From Coriobacteriaceae bacterium (lineage in GTDB: Bacteria; Actinomycetota; Coriobacteriia; Coriobacteriales; Coriobacteriaceae): a DNA stretch of 64,000 nucleotides. Positions within the stretch are counted from its first letter, which is position 1. Each line of letters opens with the position of its first letter. The DNA is taken from assembly GCA_902399975.1 (NCBI GenBank), contig CABOHA010000005.1, positions 62,001 to 126,000 of the forward strand, in the 5' to 3' direction. The translations under genes and the position numbers were made by a program. The notes under the pieces are model-generated. The model made no database searches and was not told where the DNA came from. It worked only from the letters and a program-made list of their open reading frames with translations. Of this stretch, positions 24,092-30,915 are shown in pieces.

Positions 24092-24229
24092 GGCCGCCCC
24101 GTAGCGAGGCCCCGGACCTTTGCTCGATATGAGTTCCGCACGAACAGGAGGCGCCAGTGGCGCCTCCGTCGTGAGCCAGGACTGTCCGAAATAGCGAGTA
24201 AAGGTCCGGGGCCTCGCTACGGGGCGGCC
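24092..24229 (+). repeat. Nested palindrome, type 1 (after nrdD)
   Basis: The outer arms are 35 bases each with one mismatch (24092-24126 and 24195-24229). The inner perfect hairpin is GGAGGCGCC/GGCGCCTCC. Internal strands include TTCCGCA and, on the far side, TCCGTCGTGAGCCAGGAC. These resemble the type 1 internal sequences but are more diverged. Confidence 0.8.
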
Positions 24230-24240
24230 TGGGATGACTA

Positions 24241-26463
24241 TTAGAGATGCAGCACGCGGTCGCGGATCTCCTCGGTTCGACCCTGGTTCCAGAACTGGGT
24301 ACCGATGTAGCCGCACGTACGACGAGCGACGTTCATCTTCTCCTGGTCGCGGTTGCCGCAGTTGGGGCACTCCCACACCAGCTTGCCATCGTCCTCGACA
24401 ATGCGGATCTCGCCATCGTAGCCGCACACCTGGCAGTAGTCGCTCTTGGTGTTGAGCTCGGCGTACATGATGTTGTCGTAGATGTACTGCATCACGCGGA
24501 TGACAGCCTTGAGGTTGTCCTGCATGTTGGGAACCTCGACGTAGGAGATGGCACCGCCCGGCGAAAGCTGCTGGAACATGCCCTCGAACTTGAGCTTGTC
24601 GAATGCGTCGATCTCCTCGGACACGTGGACGTGGTAGCTGTTGGTGATGTAGCCCTTGTCCGTCACGCCCGGGATGATGCCAAAACGACGCTGCAGGCAC
24701 TTGGCGAACTTGTAGGTCGTCGACTCCAACGGCGTACCGTACAGCGAGAAATCGATATCACTTTCGGCCTTCCACTCCGCGCACCTGTCGTTCATGCGCT
24801 GCATGACGGCCATGGCGAACGGCGTGCCCTCCTTCTCGGTGTGGCTGTGACCCGTCATGTACTTGACGCACTCATACAGGCCGGCATAGCCCAGGCTGAT
24901 GGTGGAATAGCCGCCCACGAGCAGCTTGTCGATCGTCTCGCCCTTCTTCAGACGCGCCAGGGCGCCGTACTGCCAAAGAATCGGCGCGGCATCCGAAAGC
25001 GTGCCCATCAGGCGCTCATGACGGCACAGCAGGGCACGATGGCACAGCTCAAGGCGCTCGTCGAAGATCTTCCAGAACTTATCCATGTCCTGATGCGAGC
25101 TCAGCGCGACATCGGGCAGGTTGATGGTCACAACACCCTGGTTAAAGCGACCGTAGTACTTAGGCTTGGTCGGGTCATAGTTCAGCGCGTTGGCGACATT
25201 GTTAAAGCCGTTGCCCGAACGGTCGGGCGTCAGGAAACTGCGGCAACCCATGCAGGTGTAGCAATCGCCGTTGCCGGCAGTCTCGCCCTTAGACAGCTTA
25301 AGCTCGCGCATCTTCTTCTCGGAGATGTAGTCGGGCACCATGCGCTTGGCGGTGCACTTGGCGGCGAGCTTGGTCAGATAGAAGTACGGCGAATCCTCGC
25401 GAATGTTATCGTCCTCGAGCACGTAGATGAGCTTGGGGAATGCCGGGGTGATCCACACGCCGGCTTCGTTCTTAACGCCCTCATAGCGCTGACGAAGCGT
25501 CTCCTCCACAATCATGGCAAGGTCGTGCTTCTCCTGGGGCGTACGGGCCTCATTGAGATACATAAAGACCGTCACGAACGGCGCCTGGCCATTCGTGGTC
25601 ATAAGGGTCACGACCTGATACTGAATCGTCTGGACGCCGCGACGGATCTCGTCACGCAGGCGGTCCTCAACAACCTCGCGGACCTTTTCGGGAGATGCGG
25701 AAACGCCGAGCTCCTCGAGCTCGCGGGCGACCTCGCCGCGAATCTTCTGACGGCTCACCTCGACGAACGGGGCAAGATGGGTCAGCGAAATCGACTGGCC
25801 ACCGTACTGGGAGGAAGCAACCTGGGCGATGATCTGCGTCGCGATGTTGCAAGCCGTCGAGAAGCTGTGCGGCTTCTCAATCAGCGTACCCGAGATAACA
25901 GTACCGTTCTGGAGCATATCCTCCAGGTTCACCAGGTCGCAGTTATGCATGTGCTGGGCAAAGTAGTCCGAATCATGGAAGTGGATCAGGCCCTCATTGT
26001 GAGCATCCACGATCTCCTGGGGCAGCAGCACACGCTGAGTCAGGTCCTTGGAAATCTCGCCGGCCATGTAGTCACGCTGAACGGAATTGACGGTCGGGTT
26101 CTTGTTGGAGTTCTCCTGCTTGACCTCTTCGTTGTTGCACTCGATGAGCGACAGAATCTTGTCGTCGGTCGTGTTCTTCTGGCGCTTCAGGCTCTGAACA
26201 TAGCGATAGATGATGTAATGGCGAGCGACCTCGTAGCAGTCGAGACGCATGATCTCGTCCTCGACTAGATCCTGAATCTCCTCGACCGACACGGTGTGGC
26301 CCGCGTTCTCGCATGCCTCGGCGACGTTTTGTGCCGCGTAAACCACCTGGCGGTCGGTAAGACGAGAGCTCTCCTCGACCTCCAAGTTTGCGGCGCGGAT
26401 GGCATTGACGATCTTATCGATGTCAAAGACAACCTCGGTGCCGCTGCGCTTGATGATCTTCAT
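24241..26463 (-). CDS. nrdD: Anaerobic ribonucleoside-triphosphate reductase (class III)
   Basis: This 740-residue glycyl-radical enzyme makes deoxynucleotides without oxygen. An ATP-cone regulatory domain is at residues 1-95 (KIIKRSGTEVVFDIDKIVNA, in part). The catalytic barrel follows, then a zinc site (CQVCGYDG and CPNCGN) and the glycyl-radical loop RRTCGYIGTQFWN near the C terminus. ATG 26463 is preferred over an in-frame upstream codon because it begins the ATP-cone and follows AGAGG. An NrdR-type box lies about 260 bases upstream. Its activase nrdG is downstream. Confidence 0.96.
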   Translation of the reverse strand: MKIIKRSGTEVVFDIDKIVNAIRAANLEVEESSRLTDRQVVYAAQNVAEACENAGHTVSVEEIQDLVEDEIMRLDCYEVARHYIIYRYVQSLKRQKNTTDDKILSLIECNNEEVKQENSNKNPTVNSVQRDYMAGEISKDLTQRVLLPQEIVDAHNEGLIHFHDSDYFAQHMHNCDLVNLEDMLQNGTVISGTLIEKPHSFSTACNIATQIIAQVASSQYGGQSISLTHLAPFVEVSRQKIRGEVARELEELGVSASPEKVREVVEDRLRDEIRRGVQTIQYQVVTLMTTNGQAPFVTVFMYLNEARTPQEKHDLAMIVEETLRQRYEGVKNEAGVWITPAFPKLIYVLEDDNIREDSPYFYLTKLAAKCTAKRMVPDYISEKKMRELKLSKGETAGNGDCYTCMGCRSFLTPDRSGNGFNNVANALNYDPTKPKYYGRFNQGVVTINLPDVALSSHQDMDKFWKIFDERLELCHRALLCRHERLMGTLSDAAPILWQYGALARLKKGETIDKLLVGGYSTISLGYAGLYECVKYMTGHSHTEKEGTPFAMAVMQRMNDRCAEWKAESDIDFSLYGTPLESTTYKFAKCLQRRFGIIPGVTDKGYITNSYHVHVSEEIDAFDKLKFEGMFQQLSPGGAISYVEVPNMQDNLKAVIRVMQYIYDNIMYAELNTKSDYCQVCGYDGEIRIVEDDGKLVWECPNCGNRDQEKMNVARRTCGYIGTQFWNQGRTEEIRDRVLHL

Positions 26464-27084
26464 CCTCTTGCCTCTTTCGCGTCGTAGTCTCATTGCGCTT
26501 CAGAGCCAAACGATGCCCGGCAGGGCTTGCCCCGTCTTGCGGCGCCGTCGCGCAATCTGTGTTCTCGATAAACCATAAGCCTCAATGCGGACACTCCCAG
26601 GAGCCGATCAAGCGGCTCAAGGACACGTTCAAAAGAGGCAGTTAAGGTCTTCGTTCTCTGTCCGCCATCTATCATACGACAAAGAGGCATCTATATCCTG
26701 TATTCTTTTTTTAGGTTAAACACAACATATAGTGTTTCAGCAGGTCAAAGCAATTGGTCATTTTGCAGACGCATTAAAAATGAGGGGTTCTTGGCAAGTC
26801 GGTAAAACGTTACCAGCACGGCTACCTGCATGGCAGTTATAAAACCCCCTTAGTCAAGCCGCTGACAAATCCTACCAAAACCAAGCCGCTCGCGCCAAAA
26901 GAATCCAAAAGATTATGCTTGACCAACATGTTGCGGTCGTGCCTTGCCGAGCCTCATGCAACCGCGGCACGAATCCTTGAAAGATATGTGTATGCAAACG
27001 GAGAAGATGAGAGTTTCCTCGGATGACTGCTGAGAAGCATCCCGGAAGATCAAAAACTCGAAATTTGGTGACGTATTTGGCGAC
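26464..27084. other. nrdD upstream region
   Basis: About 620 bases without a convincing gene. It contains the NrdR box at 26720-26735. Short reading frames here (such as 26872-27087 minus) have no ribosome site or family features. A small imperfect repeat GGTAA/TTACC lies at 26801-26814. Otherwise I see nothing. Confidence 0.65.
26720..26735. promoter_or_regulatory. NrdR box upstream of nrdD
   Basis: ACACAACATATAGTGT matches the NrdR consensus ACACWATATATWGTGT at 15 of 16 positions. A weaker second site may lie at 26686-26701 (about 10 of 16), 34 bases away. NrdR represses ribonucleotide reductase genes when dATP is plentiful. Confidence 0.75.
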
Positions 27085-27121
27085 CAAAACAAAACAGCTC
27101 AGGGGCTAAGCCTCTGAGCTG
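27085..27121 (-). terminator. Terminator after tRNA-Val
   Basis: On the minus strand CAGCTCAG/CTGAGCTG forms a stem followed by TTTTGTTTTG. Confidence 0.85.
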
Positions 27122-27129
27122 CGAACATT

Positions 27130-27204
27130 TGGTGGGCGTTAGAAGATTTGAACTTCTGACCTCTTCCGTGTCAGGGAAGCGCTCTCCCCCTGAGCTAAAC
27201 GCCC
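27130..27204 (-). tRNA. tRNA-Val(GAC)
   Basis: The full cloverleaf is readable on the minus strand. The acceptor stem is GGGCGTT/AACGCCC, the anticodon loop CTGACAC gives GAC, the T arm is present and CCA is encoded. It lies three bases after tRNA-Gly and is co-transcribed with it. Confidence 0.93.
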
Positions 27205-27207
27205 AAA

Positions 27208-27283
27208 TGGAGCGGACAACGGGGCTCGAACCCGCGACCCCAACCTTGGCAAGGTTGTGCTCTACCAACTGAGCCATGTCCGC
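27208..27283 (-). tRNA. tRNA-Gly(GCC), copy 1
   Basis: The acceptor stem is GCGGACA/TGTCCGC, the anticodon loop TTGCCAA gives GCC, and CCA is encoded. The 76 bases are identical to the copies at 29681 and 29907. A promoter lies just upstream. Confidence 0.95.
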
Positions 27284-27295
27284 TTACGAGGATTA

Positions 27296-27343
27296 ATCTT
27301 ACGTGATGCCCGCATCCTATGCAAGAACTTTTTTTGAAAAGTT
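27296..27343 (-). promoter_or_regulatory. tRNA-Gly/Val promoter with upstream palindrome
   Basis: On the minus strand, TTGCAT (27319-27324), 17 bases and TAAGAT (27296-27301). Upstream is the A/T-tract palindrome AACTTTT...AAAAGTT (27326-27343), shared with two other tRNA promoters in the window. Confidence 0.75.
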
Positions 27344-27424
27344 TCGCGACGCCCTCGCGAGCCTCATGAAGGCATCAGACACCACGGAAGGCGCAGACAA
27401 ACGCAAACTCGCCGCAAGAGGCCC

Positions 27425-29158
27425 CTACAACTCAGCGAGCATGATCCAGGCAGAGCTGTCCTGCACGAGCCTGCCGTCTGCGAGCGGTGATGAGGTGAGC
27501 AGGACCCTGCCCGCCGGCAGCTCCACGGGCGCTGCACCGAAGTTCGTCACACACGCCCAGCCGTTGTCGCGGCGATAGGCGATGACGCCGCCCTCAGCGC
27601 CCTCGGCACCATCCGCAAGGCCGGTGCGCCCGTCAAGATCGAGCCACGCGAGATCGTTGGCGCACCCGCGCAGCTTGCGCCGCAGCCAGAGGGCGTCACG
27701 ATAGAGCGCAAGCATCGATGTCGGGTCCGCTTCTTCCCTATCGGCAGCGTAATCGGAAAACCATGCAGGCTGCGGCAGATGGGGCGCCGCATCGGCGTCC
27801 GCCGGTGAAAACCCAAACGATCCGCCCTGCGCGGGATCGTCCGCCGCCACCCACGGCAGGGGCACACGGCAGCCGTCGCGCCCCTTCTCGCGCTTCGGTC
27901 CGTGCGTATTGGTCGCAGTAGGATCTTCGAGTACAGCCCACGGAATGTCAGCCACCTCAAAAAGGCCGAGCTCCTCACCCTGATACACGTATGCCGAGCC
28001 CGGAAGCGCCAGCTCGAGCAAAAGGGCCGCCCGCGCGCGGCGCTCGCCGAGTTCACGTTCCTCGTCATAAGACGACCCGTCGCGTAAGAGCCAGTCGAGC
28101 GCAATCTGGTGGTAGCGCGTCGCCTTGATCTGCGGCAGGGCATAGCGCGTCGCCACGCGCGGCACGTCGTGGTTGGAGAGCACCCAGGTCGAGGCGGAAT
28201 CGGATTCTATAGCTGCCTTCAAGCCCTCCTCGATTGCAGCGTGCATGTCATCATAGGTCCAAGTGGCCTTGGCAAACTCAAAGTTGAATGTCTGGCCAAG
28301 CTCGCTGGGACGCGCGTAGAGATACTGGCGATCGGGCAGCACCCACGCCTCGGCAACGGCGCTGCGTGGCGGATCATAGCGGTCGAACACGCGGCGCCAC
28401 TCGCGATAGATCTCGTGGACCTCGTTGCGGTCCCACAGCGGATGGGTGCCGTCCTCAACCATGTCATCGCCCTCGGCGAGATGCCACCGGTCGAGATCAT
28501 CGCGGTCGAGATCCTTGGCGAGACCGTGCGCCACATCAATGCGAAAGCCATCGACGCCTCGATCGCTCCAAAACGCCAGGACGTCGCAAAAGAACGCATG
28601 AACCTCGGGGCACGACCAGTCAAAGTCCGGCTGCTCAGGCGTAAACATGTGCAGATACCACTGACCGTCCGCGACACGCGTCCAGGCGGGGCCGCCAAAG
28701 TTGGCATTCCAATTGGTGGGAGGCAGCTCGCCATGCTCGCCGCGACCATCGCGGAAGATATAACGGGTGCGCTCGGGCGATCCGGGGCCGGCGGCAAGAG
28801 CGGCTTTGAACCAAGGATGCTGGTTAGATGAATGGTTGGGCACGATGTCGACGATGACCTTGATGTCGCGCGCATGAGCCGCAGCGATCATGTCATCGAA
28901 GTCATCAAGCGAGCCGAGACGTGGGTCGACATCGCAGTAGTCCGCCACATCATAGCCGCCATCGACAAGAGGCGATGGGTAAAACGGGCTCAGCCAGATA
29001 GCCTCGATGCCCAGCTGCTCAAGATAGTCCATCTGCTGGGTAATGCCCGCGATATCGCCCAGACCCGAACCAGTCGAATCCTTAAACGAGCGCGGGTAGA
29101 TCTGATAGATCGCGGCGTCGGACATCCATGAGCGCGAAGAAGACTTTTCTGTAGCCAT
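27425..29158 (-). CDS. GH13 alpha-glucosidase (oligo-1,6-glucosidase-like)
   Basis: This 577-residue cytoplasmic glycosidase has the GH13 barrel. DAAIYQIYPRSFKDSTGSG (part) is at the start, IVDIVPNHSS follows, the nucleophile Asp is in DGFRIDVAHGLAKD, the acid/base Glu is in AVAEAWVLPD, and the transition-state Asp is in VLSNHDVPR. These features match the oligo-1,6-/alpha-glucosidase group that acts on short alpha-glucans or sucrose-type sugars. ATG 29158 is used, with AAGGGAG nine bases upstream. It is monocistronic, set between tRNA genes, so its context does not tell the substrate. Confidence 0.9.
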   Translation of the reverse strand: MATEKSSSRSWMSDAAIYQIYPRSFKDSTGSGLGDIAGITQQMDYLEQLGIEAIWLSPFYPSPLVDGGYDVADYCDVDPRLGSLDDFDDMIAAAHARDIKVIVDIVPNHSSNQHPWFKAALAAGPGSPERTRYIFRDGRGEHGELPPTNWNANFGGPAWTRVADGQWYLHMFTPEQPDFDWSCPEVHAFFCDVLAFWSDRGVDGFRIDVAHGLAKDLDRDDLDRWHLAEGDDMVEDGTHPLWDRNEVHEIYREWRRVFDRYDPPRSAVAEAWVLPDRQYLYARPSELGQTFNFEFAKATWTYDDMHAAIEEGLKAAIESDSASTWVLSNHDVPRVATRYALPQIKATRYHQIALDWLLRDGSSYDEERELGERRARAALLLELALPGSAYVYQGEELGLFEVADIPWAVLEDPTATNTHGPKREKGRDGCRVPLPWVAADDPAQGGSFGFSPADADAAPHLPQPAWFSDYAADREEADPTSMLALYRDALWLRRKLRGCANDLAWLDLDGRTGLADGAEGAEGGVIAYRRDNGWACVTNFGAAPVELPAGRVLLTSSPLADGRLVQDSSAWIMLAEL

Positions 29159-29254
29159 GGGGCGTATCTCCCTTGCAACGAGGTTATGCGAGATGCCCAC
29201 GATGATACGCCCAAAGCGGACATTCGCGGCAAACAACGCCACAGCCACGCCCCA

Positions 29255-29280
29255 AACGCTCGCTCCCTCTCGGGTTCGAG
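29255..29280 (+). repeat. 26-bp direct repeat, copy 1
   Basis: This is identical to 29600-29625; it ends CTCTCGGGTTCGAG, a tRNA T-arm-like sequence. The two copies are 345 bases apart and share no further flank. Confidence 0.75.
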
Positions 29281-29343
29281 TCTCCTGGGACGAATCGATC
29301 GATCAGTGAAAAGAACGGAAGGCCCACTCCTCCGGCCACGACA

Positions 29344-29447
29344 GCGAGCGGGCTCCGGGTGCCCCAAGTTGCCGCGAAAGAGGAGGGAAGCGTACTTTAT
29401 GTACGCGACCGACGATTGAGGGGCAAGATGGGGTGCCCGGGGCTCGC
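29344..29447 (+). repeat. Nested palindrome, type 2
   Basis: The outer arms start GCGAGC and end GCTCGC, with further pairing around GTGCCCCA/TGGGGTGCCC. The inner hairpin is GCGTAC-TTTAT-GTACGC. Internal strands GCGAAAGAGGAG and GACCGACGATTGAG flank the inner hairpin. They differ from those of type 1. Confidence 0.7.
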
Positions 29448-29456
29448 GCAGCGTCA

Positions 29457-29487
29457 ACAAAAAACGCGGTTCGTTAGAACCGCGTAA
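29457..29487 (-). terminator. Terminator after the tRNA-Gly relic
   Basis: On the minus strand ACGCGGTTC/GAACCGCGT is followed by TTTTTTG. It was probably the original terminator of the tRNA-Gly unit. Confidence 0.85.
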
Positions 29488-29493
29488 GATAGT

Positions 29494-29511
29494 TGGAGCG
29501 GACAACGGGGC
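29494..29511 (-). pseudogene. 3-prime fragment of tRNA-Gly(GCC)
   Basis: Eighteen bases (GCCCCGTTGTCCGCTCCA on the minus strand) equal the 3-prime end of the intact tRNA-Gly genes, including CCA. The sequence then diverges completely. The rest of the tRNA is missing. It could be a leftover attachment-site half from an integrated element, or a broken tandem copy. Confidence 0.8.
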
Positions 29512-29599
29512 GTCTGCGTATCCGCTTCGCGGATCCGCACCGGCTTCGGTCGCCTGTCGGCGTCCTCGCCAGCTCGCTACAAACGCTCCGCGTTTGCTT

Positions 29600-29625
29600 A
29601 ACGCTCGCTCCCTCTCGGGTTCGAG
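29600..29625 (+). repeat. 26-bp direct repeat, copy 2
   Basis: This is the second copy of the sequence at 29255-29280, inside the segment between the tRNA-Gly relic and the intact tRNA-Gly. Confidence 0.75.
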
Positions 29626-29643
29626 CCCATACGATGGGTACGA

Positions 29644-29680
29644 AAAAGCCCGGCTACCGTAGTAGTCGGGCTGTTGCGTT
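29644..29680 (-). terminator. Terminator after tRNA-Gly copy 2
   Basis: On the minus strand AGCCCGACTAC/GTAGCCGGGCT forms a stem and is followed by TTTTTCG. Confidence 0.8.
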
Positions 29681-29756
29681 TGGAGCGGACAACGGGGCTC
29701 GAACCCGCGACCCCAACCTTGGCAAGGTTGTGCTCTACCAACTGAGCCATGTCCGC
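29681..29756 (-). tRNA. tRNA-Gly(GCC), copy 2
   Basis: Identical to copies 1 and 3 over 76 bases, with CCA encoded. An 18-base 3-prime fragment of the same tRNA lies 170 bases downstream. Confidence 0.95.
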
Positions 29757-29765
29757 ATATGTAAA

Positions 29766-29790
29766 ACAAAACGGGCGCCGGAGCGCCCGG
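29766..29790 (-). terminator. Hairpin between tRNA-Cys and tRNA-Gly copy 2
   Basis: On the minus strand CGGGCGC/GCGCCCG is followed by TTTTGTTTT. There is little room for a promoter before the next tRNA, so read-through must occur or the hairpin serves RNA processing. Confidence 0.75.
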
Positions 29791-29798
29791 ATGTTGCT

Positions 29799-29872
29799 TG
29801 GAGGCGAAGCCCGGATTCGAACCGGGGGTAAAGGCTTTGCAGGCCTCTGCCTTACCACTTGGCCACTTCGCC
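29799..29872 (-). tRNA. tRNA-Cys(GCA)
   Basis: The acceptor stem is GGCGAAG/CTTCGCC, the anticodon loop CTGCAAA gives GCA, and CCA is encoded. Confidence 0.94.
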
Positions 29873-29873
29873 G

Positions 29874-29900
29874 AAAAAGGACCGCCTAAACGGTCCGGAA
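29874..29900 (-). terminator. Hairpin between tRNA-Gly copy 3 and tRNA-Cys
   Basis: On the minus strand GGACCG/CGGTCC is followed by TTTTT, ending one base before tRNA-Cys. tRNA-Cys therefore has to be made by read-through past it. Confidence 0.75.
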
Positions 29901-29906
29901 ATGCAA

Positions 29907-29982
29907 TGGAGCGGACAACGGGGCTCGAACCCGCGACCCCAACCTTGGCAAGGTTGTGCTCTACCAACTGAGCCATGTCCGC
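29907..29982 (-). tRNA. tRNA-Gly(GCC), copy 3
   Basis: Identical to copies 1 and 2, with CCA encoded. It is first in the Gly-Cys-Gly cluster, directly after a strong promoter. Confidence 0.95.
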
Positions 29983-29994
29983 TTGCGGGTTATT

Positions 29995-30043
29995 AATTTA
30001 CGCGAGTTGTCCAAAAGACGCAAGTACTTTTTTCAAAAAACTT
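29995..30043 (-). promoter_or_regulatory. Promoter of the Gly-Cys-Gly tRNA cluster with upstream palindrome
   Basis: On the minus strand, TTGCGT (30018-30023), 17 bases and TAAATT (29995-30000). Upstream is AAGTTTTTTGAAAAAAGT (30026-30043), the same palindrome as before the other tRNA promoters. Confidence 0.75.
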
Positions 30044-30087
30044 GTCTGCCGCATGTTCTTAGTAGCTAAACGCGCTAAAGCGATTGG

Positions 30088-30834
30088 CTAGGCACACGAT
30101 TCCAGTGCTCCGCTAAACAGCTTCACCATCTGCACGCGCGTGCCAGCGCCGTCCGTACGACGAGCAACCTCCACGTTATCGACGAGCATACGCATAAGCT
30201 TGATACCGCGGCCGCGTTCCTCGGATGCGACCGGCTCGCTCGTTTCATCGATAGAATAGCCAGCACCTCGATCAAGCACCTCAACCACAACGCGATCGCC
30301 ATAGGCCTGAACCGTCAGGACGCACCCGATACCGCCCGCATGGTCATAGGCATTACCCAGTGCCTCCCCCGACGCCAATGCGACATCGTAGCGCTCGTCA
30401 CGGCGCAACGGAAGCGATTCAAGGAGTTCGGCGATGCGATGTCGGTAGTATGGAAGATTCTCGATACCCTGACGGACCTCGACGCTCTTACTCCAGCGAG
30501 GCAGCTCCCCCACCGGAATGGCGGGAATAGGCTCCCGTGCCGGCCCCGCGACATGAAGGATATCGACAAGACGAGCAATCTCCAAAAAGCGAACAACTTC
30601 ACCTGATGCATTGACGAGCGAAAGCAGGCCTTCTCGCCTCATGAGCTCACGAGCGCGCGTAAGCAGGAATGCCAAGCCCGTCGAATCGATAAAGCTAACA
30701 GCCTGACAGTTGATGACGACACGACGCACGCCGCGGCCAATCAAAGCATCCAACCGCCGACGCAGCGCAGGCACCGTGGCGATGTCGATATCGCCTGGTG
30801 GCGTCAAAACCGCTATGTCATTCCACTCATTCAT
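30088..30834 (-). CDS. STAS-HATPase fusion (anti-sigma antagonist + anti-sigma kinase-like)
   Basis: The 248-residue protein joins two domains that are usually separate partners. Residues 1-105 are a STAS domain like RsbV/SpoIIAA, with the phosphorylatable serine in FIDSTGLAF. Residues 115-245 are a HATPase like RsbW/SpoIIAB, with the N box SGEALGNAYDHAG, EVLDRGAGY and ERGRGIKLM. In partner switching the kinase phosphorylates the STAS serine and a PP2C phosphatase reverses it. The PP2C gene is 81 bases upstream in the same operon. No sigma factor is nearby, so the output is unknown. ATG 30834 has GGGGA upstream. Confidence 0.88.
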   Translation of the reverse strand: MNEWNDIAVLTPPGDIDIATVPALRRRLDALIGRGVRRVVINCQAVSFIDSTGLAFLLTRARELMRREGLLSLVNASGEVVRFLEIARLVDILHVAGPAREPIPAIPVGELPRWSKSVEVRQGIENLPYYRHRIAELLESLPLRRDERYDVALASGEALGNAYDHAGGIGCVLTVQAYGDRVVVEVLDRGAGYSIDETSEPVASEERGRGIKLMRMLVDNVEVARRTDGAGTRVQMVKLFSGALESCA

Positions 30835-30915
30835 ACGACCATGGTTCCCCAAAAGAGCTTGTTCGATGCATGCCTTTCCGCAACCGTGCGGATTCGGCGC
30901 GCCCAGCGTCGCTGT

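Larger units (their letters stand above)
23815..24240. other. nrdD-nrdG intergenic region with two nested palindromes
   Basis: There is no gene here. It holds the nested palindromes 24092-24229 (right after the nrdD stop) and 23830-23913 (right before nrdG). About 180 bases lie between them with no recognisable feature. Confidence 0.8.
29159..29493. other. Intergenic region between GH13 gene and tRNA cluster
   Basis: There is no gene. It holds one copy of a 26-bp direct repeat (29255-29280), a nested palindrome of a second type (29344-29447) and a terminator (29457-29487). Confidence 0.75.

Noticed and set aside
24247-26268. 673-codon plus-strand frame opposite nrdD
   Set aside because: nrdD has clear glycyl-radical and zinc motifs on the other strand; the antisense frame has none.
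26872-27087. 71-codon minus-strand frame in the nrdD upstream region
   Set aside because: No ribosome site, no recognisable composition, and it overlaps the tRNA-Val terminator.
29681-29982. Regularly spaced identical blocks that could be taken for a repeat array
   Set aside because: They are two identical tRNA-Gly genes with tRNA-Cys between them; not a CRISPR array.
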